Assembly (NCBI RefSeq): GCF_001672775.1
Contig: NZ_LZKJ01000145.1
Span: forward strand, 1-64,000
Reading direction: 5' to 3'
DNA: 64,000 bases
Source: Mycobacterium kyorinense
GTDB taxonomy: Bacteria; Actinomycetota; Actinomycetes; Mycobacteriales; Mycobacteriaceae
Both the position numbers and the translations under genes were made by a program. The notes under the pieces were generated by a model, which saw nothing but the letters and a program-made list of their open reading frames with translations, was not told the origin of the DNA and did no database searches. Shown in pieces: positions 15,895 through 26,028 of the stretch (its first letter is position 1; each line of letters starts with the position of its first letter).

Positions 15895-16504
15895 GCGGCG
15901 GTGGCCCGACCGCTAGAACCGCCCGTACTGCCGCGCGCAAATGCTCACGTGCTGTGGTGTTGCCCAGGCGGTCACGGCGCAACAGGATGGCGGTCGGCAG
16001 GTCGACGACGCATGTGGTGATGGTGTCTACGGCGGCGGCGTCTTTGCGGTCCCACGCACCGGCCGCGAGCCGGATCATCAAACCCACGAGCAGTTGCTCG
16101 AGATCACGTAGTTCAGTGGCGATCTCGTTGGGCAGGTCCTGGCTCAGCAACTCTTCACGACGCACTGACATCAATAGCTGAGACGAATGCGGATACTGCT
16201 CGGCGAATACCACCGGCACTTCGGCCGCGGCCACTACCGCCTCCACTGCGGCCTGTGGACCCGCAGCCGAGAGTGCCCGATCGACCGATGTGGTTTGCTC
16301 CGTGAGAAATCGCCGTCCTGCGCGCAACCACGCTTGGCCGATCAGGCCGGCGCGTGACCCGAACGTGTGATACACCGCGCCGTTGGAAACCCCGACGGCA
16401 GCGCTGATTGCGCGGATCGTCACCGCGGCAGAACCGTAGGTCGCCGCCAGGGACTCGACGGCATCGAGCACCCGATCGGGTTCATACACGCGAGGCCGGG
16501 GCAT
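15866..16504 (-). CDS. TetR-family transcriptional regulator
   Basis: The product is 212 aa from the ATG at 16504 (MPRPRVYEPDRVLDAVESLA). A longer start at 16525 would place the N-terminus inside the operator. The helix-turn-helix is VTIRAISAAVGVSNGAVYHTFGSRAGL. The rest is a helical ligand-binding domain. It overlaps the enoyl-CoA hydratase gene, so a fatty-acyl-CoA type ligand is a reasonable guess. A 24 bp palindrome 9 bp upstream suggests autorepression. Confidence 0.9.
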   Translation of the reverse strand: MPRPRVYEPDRVLDAVESLAATYGSAAVTIRAISAAVGVSNGAVYHTFGSRAGLIGQAWLRAGRRFLTEQTTSVDRALSAAGPQAAVEAVVAAAEVPVVFAEQYPHSSQLLMSVRREELLSQDLPNEIATELRDLEQLLVGLMIRLAAGAWDRKDAAAVDTITTCVVDLPTAILLRRDRLGNTTAREHLRAAVRAVLAVGPPPHGKGKSRGN

Positions 16505-16513
16505 CGGCACACC

Positions 16514-16537
16514 GTAACAGAGCACTCGCTCTGTTAC
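16514..16537. promoter_or_regulatory. Palindromic operator upstream of TetR gene
   Basis: GTAACAGAGC (16514-16523) and its exact inverted copy GCTCTGTTAC (16528-16537) are separated by 4 bp. The site ends 10 bp before the TetR start and 10 bp after the stop codon of the small membrane protein gene, so it should control the tetR-hydratase unit. Confidence 0.65.
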
Positions 16538-16546
16538 AACCTGCCG

Positions 16547-16729
16547 TTATGAGAAGTCGCGGAAGGCGAGCGCGAAACCCGTCACCGCGATCACCGCGGC
16601 GGCTCCGTAGCCCAGAATCGACCACCAGCCGGCGTGCAGATACGCGGTGACGGCGACAATCGCGATCGCGAGGAAGACCATCGCCATTCCGTAGAGCGGA
16701 GGCGTGGCCGCATATCGGTTGCGGCTCAT
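16547..16729 (-). CDS. Small two-helix membrane protein coupled to AnsP
   Basis: The product is 60 aa, starting [14 protein letters not shown]. Two hydrophobic helices (about residues 14-31 and 34-55) are separated by AGWW. The start overlaps the permease stop by 4 bp (ATGA), so the two are translated together. Such small proteins often accompany transporters as stabilising subunits, but no family was recognised. The coupling is seen; the role is inferred. Confidence 0.65.
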   Translation of the reverse strand: MSRNRYAATPPLYGMAMVFLAIAIVAVTAYLHAGWWSILGYGAAAVIAVTGFALAFRDFS

Positions 16730-18174
16730 TGGTTTCCCTCCTTAGCGGTAGCCATCACCCGGTGGCGGACCAAATACCAGCCTCCGATCAAGGCCGGGAT
16801 CCCCACCGCCAGCGTGCCAATGATCCAGTGGCCGCGCCGATGGTCGAGCATCATTAGCACCAGTACGGCCGCTAGGAACGCCAATGTGGCGTAGCCGCTG
16901 TAGGGCGCCAACGGCATCCGGAAGTTGGGCCGCTGCATCGTGCCTGCCTTCGCTGCCCGGTGCAGCCGCAGCTGACACGCCACGATCGTGGCCCAGGCCG
17001 CCATCACGCCCATCGCCGCGATGTTGAGCACGATTTCGAAGGCCTGGCCCGGTTTGACTGCATTGAGCACGACGCCGAACAGTCCGATCATGCTGGTCAG
17101 CAGGATACCGCCGTAGGGCACACCGTTTTTCGACATCCGCGCGGTGAACTTGGGGCCGCTGCCGTTGATCGCCAGCGAGCGCAGAATCCGGCCCGTCGAA
17201 TACAGTCCGGCGTTCAGGCTGGAAAACGCCGCGGTCAAGACCACCACATTCATCAGGGTCCCCGCGCCGCCGAAGCCGATCTTGGAAAAGAAGGTGACGA
17301 AAGGGCTTTCGTGTTCTTTGTAGGCGGTGTATGGCAGCAGTAGCGCCAGTAGCGCAACCGACCCGATGTAGAAGATCGCGATGCGGGCCACCACCGAGTT
17401 GATGGCACGGGGCATGACCTTCTCGGGCTCGGCCGTTTCACCGGCGGCGGTTCCGACGAGCTCGACTGCGGCATAGGAGAATACGACTCCAGACGTCACG
17501 AGCACCAGCGGCAGCAGACCGGTCGGCAGGAACCCGCCGTGCTCGGACCACAGACTCAGCCCGGTGTCCTGGCCGTCGACCTGGTAGCGCCCGGCCAAAA
17601 ACACCGTCCCGACGACCAGAAACGTCATCAGCGCGACCACCTTGATCAGCGCGGCCCAAAATTCCAGCTCACCGAAGAGTTTCACCGAAATCATGTTCAC
17701 CGACACCACCGCCACCAGCGCGATCAGCGCGAGAGTCCACTGTGGGACCACGTGGAACGCCGTCCAGTAGTGGAAGTAATTCGCGATCGCAGTGGAGTCC
17801 ACGATCCCCGTCATCGACCAGTTCAGGAAGTACATCCAGCCGGCGACGAAGGCCGCCTTCTCGCCGAAGAATTCGCGGGCGTAGGAGACGAACGATCCCG
17901 ACGAGGGGCGGTGCAGGACCAGCTCGCCCAGTGCGCGCAGGATCAGGAACACAAAGCCCCCGCAGATCCCGTAGACGAGGAACAACCCCGGCCCCGCCGA
18001 CTCCAGCCGTCCGCCCGCCCCCAGGAACAAGCCGGTTCCGATGGCGCCGCCGATCGCGATCATTTGCAGCTGCCGCGGCCGCAGCTCCTTGTGATACCCG
18101 GCGTCTTCACGAGTCAAAAAGTCCGGGGCCGTCTCGCGTACTGCCGGCGTAGGCGCGTCGGGCAGCGGTGGCAT
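16726..18174 (-). CDS. ansP: AnsP-type L-asparagine / amino acid permease
   Basis: The product is 482 aa with twelve predicted helices, of the amino-acid transporter branch of the APC superfamily. The signature [20 protein letters not shown] (from about residue 42) marks the first unwound helix that binds the substrate backbone, and [24 protein letters not shown] is the conserved helix 6-loop region. Length and sequence resemble M. tuberculosis AnsP1/AnsP2 (about 489-499 aa). AnsP2 also lies near dnaK in M. tuberculosis, from memory. Asparagine specificity is by similarity only. It is followed by a coupled 60 aa membrane protein. Confidence 0.85.
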   Translation of the reverse strand: MPPLPDAPTPAVRETAPDFLTREDAGYHKELRPRQLQMIAIGGAIGTGLFLGAGGRLESAGPGLFLVYGICGGFVFLILRALGELVLHRPSSGSFVSYAREFFGEKAAFVAGWMYFLNWSMTGIVDSTAIANYFHYWTAFHVVPQWTLALIALVAVVSVNMISVKLFGELEFWAALIKVVALMTFLVVGTVFLAGRYQVDGQDTGLSLWSEHGGFLPTGLLPLVLVTSGVVFSYAAVELVGTAAGETAEPEKVMPRAINSVVARIAIFYIGSVALLALLLPYTAYKEHESPFVTFFSKIGFGGAGTLMNVVVLTAAFSSLNAGLYSTGRILRSLAINGSGPKFTARMSKNGVPYGGILLTSMIGLFGVVLNAVKPGQAFEIVLNIAAMGVMAAWATIVACQLRLHRAAKAGTMQRPNFRMPLAPYSGYATLAFLAAVLVLMMLDHRRGHWIIGTLAVGIPALIGGWYLVRHRVMATAKEGNQ

Positions 18175-18209
18175 CGGGATTCCTATCGTCGTGATCAGGC
18201 GTACACGGC

Positions 18210-18255
18210 GACGCCGGGGCTACCCGTGCAACGGGCTGGGGGAAAGGGTATCCGA
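18210..18255. repeat. Dispersed intergenic repeat, copy A
   Basis: This 46 bp segment in the ansP/fadE promoter region is nearly identical to 20689-20731, upstream of dnaK. Both contain CCCGTGCAACGGG, a short stem-loop, then a run of G and GTATCCGAC. The copies differ by a 1 bp and a 3 bp indel and one substitution. Confidence 0.6.
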
Positions 18256-18337
18256 CTGCCCCGCCTGGATGGTCCGGCATTCGCTGAGCTGCGGTTTTCG
18301 ATCGTCTCGGCGCTACCGACTGCTAGATTCAAACGCC

Positions 18338-20074
18338 ATGGCGAAGTCCACCGGACTGTTGTTCAACCCGAACGTCTACGACCCCCGCCAGTTCGACCCC
18401 GAGACGCGGCGTCAACTCCGGGCCGTGATCGACTGGTTCGAAGGGCGCGGCAAGCGAAAGCTCCTACAGGACGATCTGGACGCCGTATGGGTCTCGGACT
18501 TCCTGGACTTGATCAAGCGAGAGCGAATCTTCGCGACCTTCCTCACGCCGTCGGAGTATGGCGGTGATGACCCGAACAAGCGGTGGGACACCTCGCGCAA
18601 TGCGGCGCTCAGCGAGATCTTCGGGTTCTACGGGCTGGCCTACTGGTACGCCGAGCAGGTCACGATCCTGGGCCTCGGGCCGATCTGGCAGAGCGACAAC
18701 ATCAAGGCCAAGGAGCGCGCGGCCGAGCAACTCGAGGCGGGCGGCGTGATGGCATTCGCGCTCTCCGAGCGCGAGCACGGCGCGGACATCTACAACACCG
18801 ACATGGTGCTGACACCCGGCGATGACGACGAGGGGGTCGTCTTCCGGGCGTCGGGGGAGAAGTACTACATCGGCAACGGCAACGTCGCAGGCATGGTGTC
18901 GGTGTTCTCGCGCCGGGCCGACGTCGACGGAGCCGACGGCTACGTATGGTTCGTCGCCGACAGCACGCACGAGAATTACGAACTGATCGGCAACGTCGTG
19001 CACGGCCAGATGTACGTCAGCAATTTCCGGCTCAACGACTACCCGGTGCACGAGGAGGACATCTTGTGCGCCGGACCCGACGCATTCTCGGTCGCACTCA
19101 ACACCGTCAATGTCGGCAAGTTCAACCTGTGCAGCGGCTCAATCGGCATGTGCGAGCACGCCTTCTACGAGGCGATCACGCACGCCAACAACCGCATCCT
19201 CTACGGCAACCCGGTCACCGACTTCCCGCACGTGCGGGCCAGCTTCGTCGAGGCCTACGCGAGATTGGTCGCGATGAAGCTGTTCAGCGACCGCGCGATC
19301 GACTACTTCCGCAGCGCCAGCCGCGACGACCGTCGATACCTACTGTTCAATCCGGTCACCAAGTCCAAGGTGACGTCGGAGGGCGAGACCGTCGTTACCC
19401 TGCTGTGGGATATCCTGGCTGCCAAGGGCTTTGAGAAGAATACCTATTTCTGCCAGGTCGCGCGGCTGATCGGTGCGTTGCCGCGGCTCGAAGGTACGGT
19501 GCACGTCAACGTGGCGCAGATCCTAAAGTTCATGCCCAACTACATGTTCAACCCCGCCGACTATCCCGAGATCGGTACCCGCAACGACCCGGCCGATGAC
19601 GTGTTCTTCTGGGCGCAAGGCCCGGCCCGGGGCGCGTCCAAGGTGCAATTCGCTGATTGGGCCCCCAGCTACGAAAAGTTCCTGGATGTACCGAATGTCG
19701 CTCGCTTCTATGAGCAGGCCGGGGCGTTGAAGGAACTGCTGGCCACCGCTGCGCCCGACCCAGACCAGATGCGCGACCTCGACTTTCTCCTCGTTGTCGG
19801 TCACCTGTTCACCCTCGTTGTCTACGGGCAGCTGATTCTCGAACAGGCCGATCTGATCGGGCTAGATCATGAGTTGGTGGACCAGATCTTCGACGTCCAG
19901 ATCCGCGACTTCTCCGCGCATGGCGTCGCGTTGCATGGCAAGCCGAGTTCGACTTCGGCACAACAGGAATGGGCGCTATCGGCGGTGCGCAGGCCTGTTG
20001 TGGATGCAGACCGCTTTGACCGGGTTTGGCAGCACGTCAAGGCGTACGACGGCGCCTACGTGATGCGGCCCTAG
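18338..20074 (+). CDS. Large acyl-CoA dehydrogenase-family protein
   Basis: The product is 578 aa from the ATG at 18338; the frame is open upstream without a good start. The central part has acyl-CoA dehydrogenase features: MAFALSEREHGADIYNTD and the EKYYIGNGNVAGMVSVFSR beta-domain, followed by a C-terminal helical domain. Length exceeds the usual 380-400 aa, resembling the long FadE type. The extra length lies in the C-terminal half. FAD-dependent alpha,beta-dehydrogenation of an acyl-CoA is the family reaction; substrate unknown. It is a stand-alone gene, divergent from ansP. Confidence 0.85.
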   Translation: MAKSTGLLFNPNVYDPRQFDPETRRQLRAVIDWFEGRGKRKLLQDDLDAVWVSDFLDLIKRERIFATFLTPSEYGGDDPNKRWDTSRNAALSEIFGFYGLAYWYAEQVTILGLGPIWQSDNIKAKERAAEQLEAGGVMAFALSEREHGADIYNTDMVLTPGDDDEGVVFRASGEKYYIGNGNVAGMVSVFSRRADVDGADGYVWFVADSTHENYELIGNVVHGQMYVSNFRLNDYPVHEEDILCAGPDAFSVALNTVNVGKFNLCSGSIGMCEHAFYEAITHANNRILYGNPVTDFPHVRASFVEAYARLVAMKLFSDRAIDYFRSASRDDRRYLLFNPVTKSKVTSEGETVVTLLWDILAAKGFEKNTYFCQVARLIGALPRLEGTVHVNVAQILKFMPNYMFNPADYPEIGTRNDPADDVFFWAQGPARGASKVQFADWAPSYEKFLDVPNVARFYEQAGALKELLATAAPDPDQMRDLDFLLVVGHLFTLVVYGQLILEQADLIGLDHELVDQIFDVQIRDFSAHGVALHGKPSSTSAQQEWALSAVRRPVVDADRFDRVWQHVKAYDGAYVMRP

Positions 20075-20078
20075 AAGC

Positions 20079-20375
20079 TCAGATGTGGCGGTCGACGTCC
20101 ATCCTTTGGTGCAGGATGCGCACGATGTCGACGACGCCTTCGGCGGTCACTCGGTAATACAGCGTGTGTGATCCGGCGGCGAGCTTTCGATAGCCGGGTC
20201 GGATCTCATCGCAGGCTCGGCCGATCAGCGGATTCGCCGCAGCGCGGCCGATGGCATGTTGAAGTTCGCGCAGGTACTCCTCGGCCTGGTCGACACCCCA
20301 ACGGTCGTTGGTGTAGTCCCAGATCTGCTCCAGGTCTGCTCGCGCGGCAGGGGAGAGCAGGTATCGGCTACTCAA
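20079..20375 (-). CDS. parE1: ParE-type toxin of a type II toxin-antitoxin system
   Basis: The product is 98 aa (MSSRYLLSPAARADLEQIWD). It has the RelE/ParE fold with the conserved basic C-terminal strand VDIVRILHQRMDVDRH. It closely resembles remembered M. tuberculosis ParE1 (Rv1959c, 98 aa). ParE toxins act on DNA gyrase. The start overlaps the antitoxin stop by 4 bp. The pair sits between fadE and dnaK, a place where I do not recall it in M. tuberculosis. Confidence 0.93.
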   Translation of the reverse strand: MSSRYLLSPAARADLEQIWDYTNDRWGVDQAEEYLRELQHAIGRAAANPLIGRACDEIRPGYRKLAAGSHTLYYRVTAEGVVDIVRILHQRMDVDRHI

Positions 20376-20623
20376 CCCTCGCGCGGGGCCTCGGCCCGCT
20401 TGCGGTCGAGGAAGTCGTCGAAGTCGAAAGGTGTCGAGGTGCCGCTGCGTTCGCCGGCCTCAAGGGCATCGCGCAGCGCCCGTAGCTGGGTTTCGCGGTC
20501 CTCGAGCAGCCGTAACGCGCAGCGGACAACATCACTGGCCGACCGGTAGCGGCCTGCTGCGATCTCGCCGTCGATAAAGGCGCTGTAATGCTCGTCGAGC
20601 GAGAAGGACGTGTTCTTACCCAC
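20372..20623 (-). CDS. parD1: ParD-type antitoxin
   Basis: The product is 83 aa. MGKNTSFSLDEHYSAFIDG begins a ribbon-helix-helix DNA-binding domain (about residues 1-45, YRSASDVVRCALRLLE), and the C-terminal part (PFDFDDFLDRKR) would wrap the toxin. Sequence and length match remembered M. tuberculosis ParD1 (Rv1960c, 83 aa). ParD represses its own operon, and a 15 bp palindrome lies 10 bp upstream of the start. Confidence 0.94.
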   Translation of the reverse strand: MGKNTSFSLDEHYSAFIDGEIAAGRYRSASDVVRCALRLLEDRETQLRALRDALEAGERSGTSTPFDFDDFLDRKRAEAPREG

Positions 20624-20633
20624 GAGCGCACTG

Positions 20634-20648
20634 TACCAATTATTGGTA
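20634..20648. promoter_or_regulatory. Palindromic operator of parDE
   Basis: TACCAAT-T-ATTGGTA, with perfect 7 bp arms, lies just upstream of the parD start. It is a good size for a ParD ribbon-helix-helix dimer site. Confidence 0.6.
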
Positions 20649-20688
20649 TTCGACGCGTGTGCGCTGTCGTGACCGGGCGTAATGCGGT

Positions 20689-20731
20689 GACGCCGGGGTA
20701 CCCGTGCAACGGGTTGGGGGAAGTATCCGAC
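20689..20731. repeat. Dispersed intergenic repeat, copy B
   Basis: This 43 bp segment between parDE and the dnaK promoter is nearly identical to 18210-18255, in the same orientation. The two copies flank the fadE-parDE segment. Confidence 0.6.
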
Positions 20732-20814
20732 GGCGCCGGCCGACAGCGCGGCTAACTCGTCGACGGCGGTCGGGGGAACAAACCGGCAACCGCTGCCGTT
20801 GACCCCATCGACAA

Positions 20815-20835
20815 CTTGAGCGAACCAGACTCAAT
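20815..20835. promoter_or_regulatory. HAIR element 1 (HspR operator) of dnaK
   Basis: CTTGAGC-N7-ACTCAAT matches the HspR-associated inverted repeat CTTGAGT-N7-ACTCAAG with one mismatch per arm. It lies just upstream of a TTGACA hexamer (20843-20848), a likely -35 box for dnaK. Confidence 0.85.
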
Positions 20836-20870
20836 ATTTGGCTTGACAGCGCCGTGGCAGCGGAGGCAGT

Positions 20871-20891
20871 CTTGAGCGAGGTTCACTCAGT
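20871..20891. promoter_or_regulatory. HAIR element 2 (HspR operator) of dnaK
   Basis: CTTGAGC-N7-ACTCAGT is a second, weaker match to the HspR operator, 56 bp downstream of the first, near the expected -10 and transcription start of dnaK. The two sites together indicate tight HspR repression of the operon. Confidence 0.75.
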
Positions 20892-20933
20892 GTAGTGCAA
20901 CTGGCAAAGCTCGATAATCAGGGAGGATTCACT

Positions 20934-22786
<1,853 letters not shown>

Positions 22787-22790
<4 letters not shown>

Positions 22791-23431
22791 CCGAAGGCAA
22801 CCCACACGAACCGGTAACCGTCACCGACAAGCGGCGGGTTGATCCCGAGACCGGCGAGGTACGACACGTGGCTTCCGGTGCGGCCCCAAGCGGGCCGCCA
22901 CCGGAGGCCGCCGGGTCCGAAGGGCCGGCCGATGCCGACAAAGTCGCCGAGCTGACCGCCGATCTGCAGCGGGCACACGCCGACTTCGCCAACTACCGCA
23001 AGCGGGCGCTGCGCGACCAGCAGGCGGCGGCGGATCGGGCCAAGGCCACCGTGGTCAGCCAATTGCTGGGCGTGCTCGACGATCTCGACCGGGCACGCAG
23101 CCACGGTGATCTGGAGTCCGGTCCGCTGAAGTCGGTCGCCGACAAGCTGACCAGCACGCTGACCGGGCTTGGCCTGGCGGCGTTCGGTGCCGAGGGCGAC
23201 GATTTCGACCCCGAGCTGCACGAGGCGGTCCAGCACGAAGGCGACGGAGGCGAAGGCTCGAGGCCGGTGATCGGCAACGTCATGCGGCAGGGCTACAAAC
23301 TCGGTGACCAGATTTTGCGGCACGCAATGGTCGGCGTGGTTGACACCCTCCCGGAAGAGGCAGCCGACACCGCCGATAACGACGCCAATAACGCCGAGCA
23401 GACCGCAGAATCAGAACCAACGGAGAATTAA
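22787..23431 (+). CDS. grpE: GrpE nucleotide exchange factor
   Basis: The product is 214 aa with a GTG start overlapping the dnaK stop (GTGA). A disordered, acidic/Pro-rich N-terminus (1-45) is followed by the long dimerising helix ([20 protein letters not shown]). The beta-wing ([33 protein letters not shown]) contacts DnaK to release ADP. The C-terminal tail is Ala/Glu/Asn-rich. Length is normal for mycobacteria. Confidence 0.97.
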
Positions 23432-23472
23432 CGACGAGACAAATGCAGAAAGGTGAGAGGGGGTGACGCGAA

Positions 23473-24651
23473 ATGGCCCAACGGGAGTGGGTCGAAAAGG
23501 ACTTCTACAAGGAGTTGGGCGTCTCTCCTGACGCCAGCCAAGATGAAATCAAGCGGGTGGCCCGCAAGCTGCTCGCCGAGAATCATCCCGACCGCAACCC
23601 TGGCAACAAGGCGGCCGAAGACCGCTACAAAGCGGTGTCCGAGGCCAAGGAAGTCCTGACGGATCAGGCCAAGCGCAAAGAGTACGACGAAACCCGCCGC
23701 CTGTTCGCGGGCGGCGGGTTCGGTCGCCGGTTCAACGGCGGCGACTTCGGCGGCGGCTTCAACGTGGGCGGCGACGGCGCCGAATTCAATCTCAACGATT
23801 TGTTCGACGCCGCCGGGCGCAGCGGCGGCACCAATATCGGTGACCTGTTCGGCGGCTTGTTCGGCCGGGGCGGCGCCCCGCGTCCGAGCCGGCCGCGGCG
23901 TGGCAACGACTTGGAGACCGAAGCCGAGCTGAGCTTCCTGGAAGCCACTAAAGGTGTGGCGATGCCGTTGCGGCTGACCAGCCCGGCGCCGTGCACGAAT
24001 TGCCATGGCAGCGGCGCACGCCCGGGCACCAGCCCGAAGGTATGCGCCACCTGTAACGGCTCGGGCGTGATCAACCGCAACCAGGGCGCGTTCGGCTTCT
24101 CCGAACCCTGCACCGATTGTCGCGGCAGCGGCTCGATCATCGAGCACCCCTGCGACGAGTGCAAGGGCACCGGTGTCACCACCCGCACCCGCACCATCAA
24201 CGTGCGGATCCCGCCGGGCGTGGAGGACGGGCAACGCATCCGGTTGGCCGGCCAGGGGGAGGCCGGGTTGCGCGGCGCCCCGTCGGGTGACCTGTATGTG
24301 ACCGTGCATGTGCGGCCCGACAATGTCTTCGGCCGCGACGGCGATGACCTGACCGTGACGATTCCGGTCAGCTTCTCCGAATTGGCGTTGGGCACCACGC
24401 TTTCGGTGCCGACGCTGGACGGACGGGTCGGTGTTCGGGTGCCCAAGGGCACCGCCGATGGCCGCATCCTGCGGGTGCGTGGGCGCGGGGTGCCCAAGCG
24501 CGCCGGCGGCAGCGGCGATTTGCTGGTGACTGTCAAAGTCGCTGTCCCGCCGAACCTCGAGGGCGACGCCCAAGATGCGTTAGAGGCCTACGCCGCCGCC
24601 GAGCGGTCCAGCGGTTTCGACCCGCGGGCCGGATGGGCAGGTAACCGCTGA
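23473..24651 (+). CDS. dnaJ1: DnaJ1 co-chaperone (Hsp40)
   Basis: The product is 392 aa. The J domain (about 1-75) has HPD at 38-40, which stimulates DnaK ATPase activity. A Gly/Phe-rich linker follows (FAGGGFGRRFNGGDFGGGF). Four CxxCxGxG zinc motifs are present (CTNCHGSG, CATCNGSG, CTDCRGSG, CDECKGTG), and then the substrate-binding C-terminal domains. It has 41 bp between it and grpE, and its stop overlaps the hspR ATG by one base. Confidence 0.97.
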   Translation: MAQREWVEKDFYKELGVSPDASQDEIKRVARKLLAENHPDRNPGNKAAEDRYKAVSEAKEVLTDQAKRKEYDETRRLFAGGGFGRRFNGGDFGGGFNVGGDGAEFNLNDLFDAAGRSGGTNIGDLFGGLFGRGGAPRPSRPRRGNDLETEAELSFLEATKGVAMPLRLTSPAPCTNCHGSGARPGTSPKVCATCNGSGVINRNQGAFGFSEPCTDCRGSGSIIEHPCDECKGTGVTTRTRTINVRIPPGVEDGQRIRLAGQGEAGLRGAPSGDLYVTVHVRPDNVFGRDGDDLTVTIPVSFSELALGTTLSVPTLDGRVGVRVPKGTADGRILRVRGRGVPKRAGGSGDLLVTVKVAVPPNLEGDAQDALEAYAAAERSSGFDPRAGWAGNR

Positions 24652-25037
24652 TGGCTAAGAACCCCAGGGAACAAGACGCTCGCACGTTTCTGATCTCGGT
24701 GGCCGCCGAGCTGGCCGGCATGCATGCGCAGACGCTGCGCACCTACGACCGGCTCGGACTGGTCAGCCCGCAGCGCAGTTCCGGTGGCGGACGGCGGTAT
24801 TCGCAGCACGACGTCGAGCTGCTGCGTGAGGTGCAGCGGCTCTCCCAGGATGAAGGCGTCAACCTCGCCGGCATCAAACGGATTATCGAGCTGACCAATC
24901 AAGTCGAGGCGTTGCAGTCGCGGCTCAGCGAGATGGCCGCCGAGATCGAGGTGTTGCGGGCGAATCAGCGGCGTGATGTCGCCGTGGTGCCCAAGAGCAC
25001 CGCGGTGGTGGTCTGGCAACCCCGCCGCCCGCGCTGA
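24651..25037 (+). CDS. hspR: HspR heat-shock repressor (MerR family)
   Basis: The product is 128 aa. The MerR-type winged helix-turn-helix includes LAGMHAQTLRTYDRLGLVSP and GGRRYSQHDVELL, followed by a coiled coil (VEALQSRLSEMAAEIEVL). HspR binds HAIR sites as repressor, with DnaK as co-repressor. Three such sites are in this window: two before this operon and one before clpB. It is the last gene of the operon, so it is autoregulated. Confidence 0.96.
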   Translation: MAKNPREQDARTFLISVAAELAGMHAQTLRTYDRLGLVSPQRSSGGGRRYSQHDVELLREVQRLSQDEGVNLAGIKRIIELTNQVEALQSRLSEMAAEIEVLRANQRRDVAVVPKSTAVVVWQPRRPR

Positions 25038-25053
25038 CGCCTGCTCTCTTGCC

Positions 25054-25106
25054 AAACAGAAGCCACGGCTGTGATTTTCGCTGCTCTACGACCCTGGCTT
25101 CTGTTT
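25054..25106. terminator. Long-loop inverted repeat between convergent hspR and aldose epimerase genes
   Basis: AAACAGAAGCCA (25054-25065) and TGGCTTCTGTTT (25095-25106) form a perfect 12 bp stem with a 29 nt loop. It fills the 74 bp between the two stop codons and likely acts as a bidirectional terminator. Confidence 0.6.
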
Positions 25107-25111
25107 CGCGA

Positions 25112-26002
25112 TCAGATCCGAATCGAGAACTGGGCGATCGCCGAGTCGCCCGGCTGCGCAACCCGGTAGCCGCCACGCCGTAGCGCATCGGTCGGGGCGG
25201 CCATCGGCTCGAAGCACACCACATCCTCGCCGGGTGGAGCGAAGATCTGCGCCGCGGGATAGCCCAGCTCGAAGTGCACTTCGATGCGTCGGCCCCCGCC
25301 CGAGACGGCGAACACCGCGCCCTCGGCCACCTGGTCATAGCCGTCGTCAAATGTATTGTCGCCCAGAGCTTCTTCGTGGGCCGGCTGCAGTGACGACTCG
25401 CCGGTGGGCAGACCGCGCTCATCGAGATGCAAGTGTCGCAGCCGCGGGGTCTCGATAATCCACTCGCTGCGCGCCACGTCCGGCAACTGGAGATAGGGAT
25501 GAAAGCCGAAACACAGCGGCACGGCGGCGTTTCCGGTCGGCGTGATCGCCGTCCGCAGCGTCAACGTCCGCTGCGAGAGCCGCACGGTCAACGCCAGCAG
25601 ATGCGGGAACGGGAAACTGGACAGCAGTTCGGGATCCGCGCCGAAATCCACCTCGGCGGTCAGCTCGTTCTCGGATTCGGCGACCACCCGCCAGCGTGGA
25701 TAGGCCGCCAGCACGCCATGGATCGGCAGTCCGTGCGGGTCGGGCCGCACCCTGTTGCTGCCCGGCACCAATGTGACCGTCTCGCCCTCAGCGCGATAAG
25801 TGTTGGCCCCCAATCGATTCGCCCACGGATAGAGCACGGGGATGCCCATCGTCTTGCCGTCGGTGACGTAGGCGTCCAGTCCGCGGCGCTGGCCGAGCAG
25901 TTGCACACCGGAGTCGGTGAGCGAGACGCCGATCATCCCGGCATCGGGCACGAACTGCGCCTGCACAGGTGACGACGGGTCGTGCAGCGTGACGATGTGC
26001 AC
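25112..26002 (-). CDS. Aldose 1-epimerase (mutarotase) family protein
   Basis: The product is 296 aa. It has the galactose-mutarotase-like beta-sandwich: PVLYPWANRLG, the catalytic-His region CFGFHPYLQLP, and the likely general base Glu in VVCFEPMAAPTDALR. Such enzymes interconvert alpha and beta sugar anomers, or act on hexose-6-phosphates. Which one cannot be told here. It converges on hspR and is 26 bp from the flavohaemoglobin gene on the same strand. Confidence 0.88.
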   Translation of the reverse strand: MHIVTLHDPSSPVQAQFVPDAGMIGVSLTDSGVQLLGQRRGLDAYVTDGKTMGIPVLYPWANRLGANTYRAEGETVTLVPGSNRVRPDPHGLPIHGVLAAYPRWRVVAESENELTAEVDFGADPELLSSFPFPHLLALTVRLSQRTLTLRTAITPTGNAAVPLCFGFHPYLQLPDVARSEWIIETPRLRHLHLDERGLPTGESSLQPAHEEALGDNTFDDGYDQVAEGAVFAVSGGGRRIEVHFELGYPAAQIFAPPGEDVVCFEPMAAPTDALRRGGYRVAQPGDSAIAQFSIRI

Positions 26003-26028
26003 GATCGCCAGCCTATGCCGCAGCGGGT

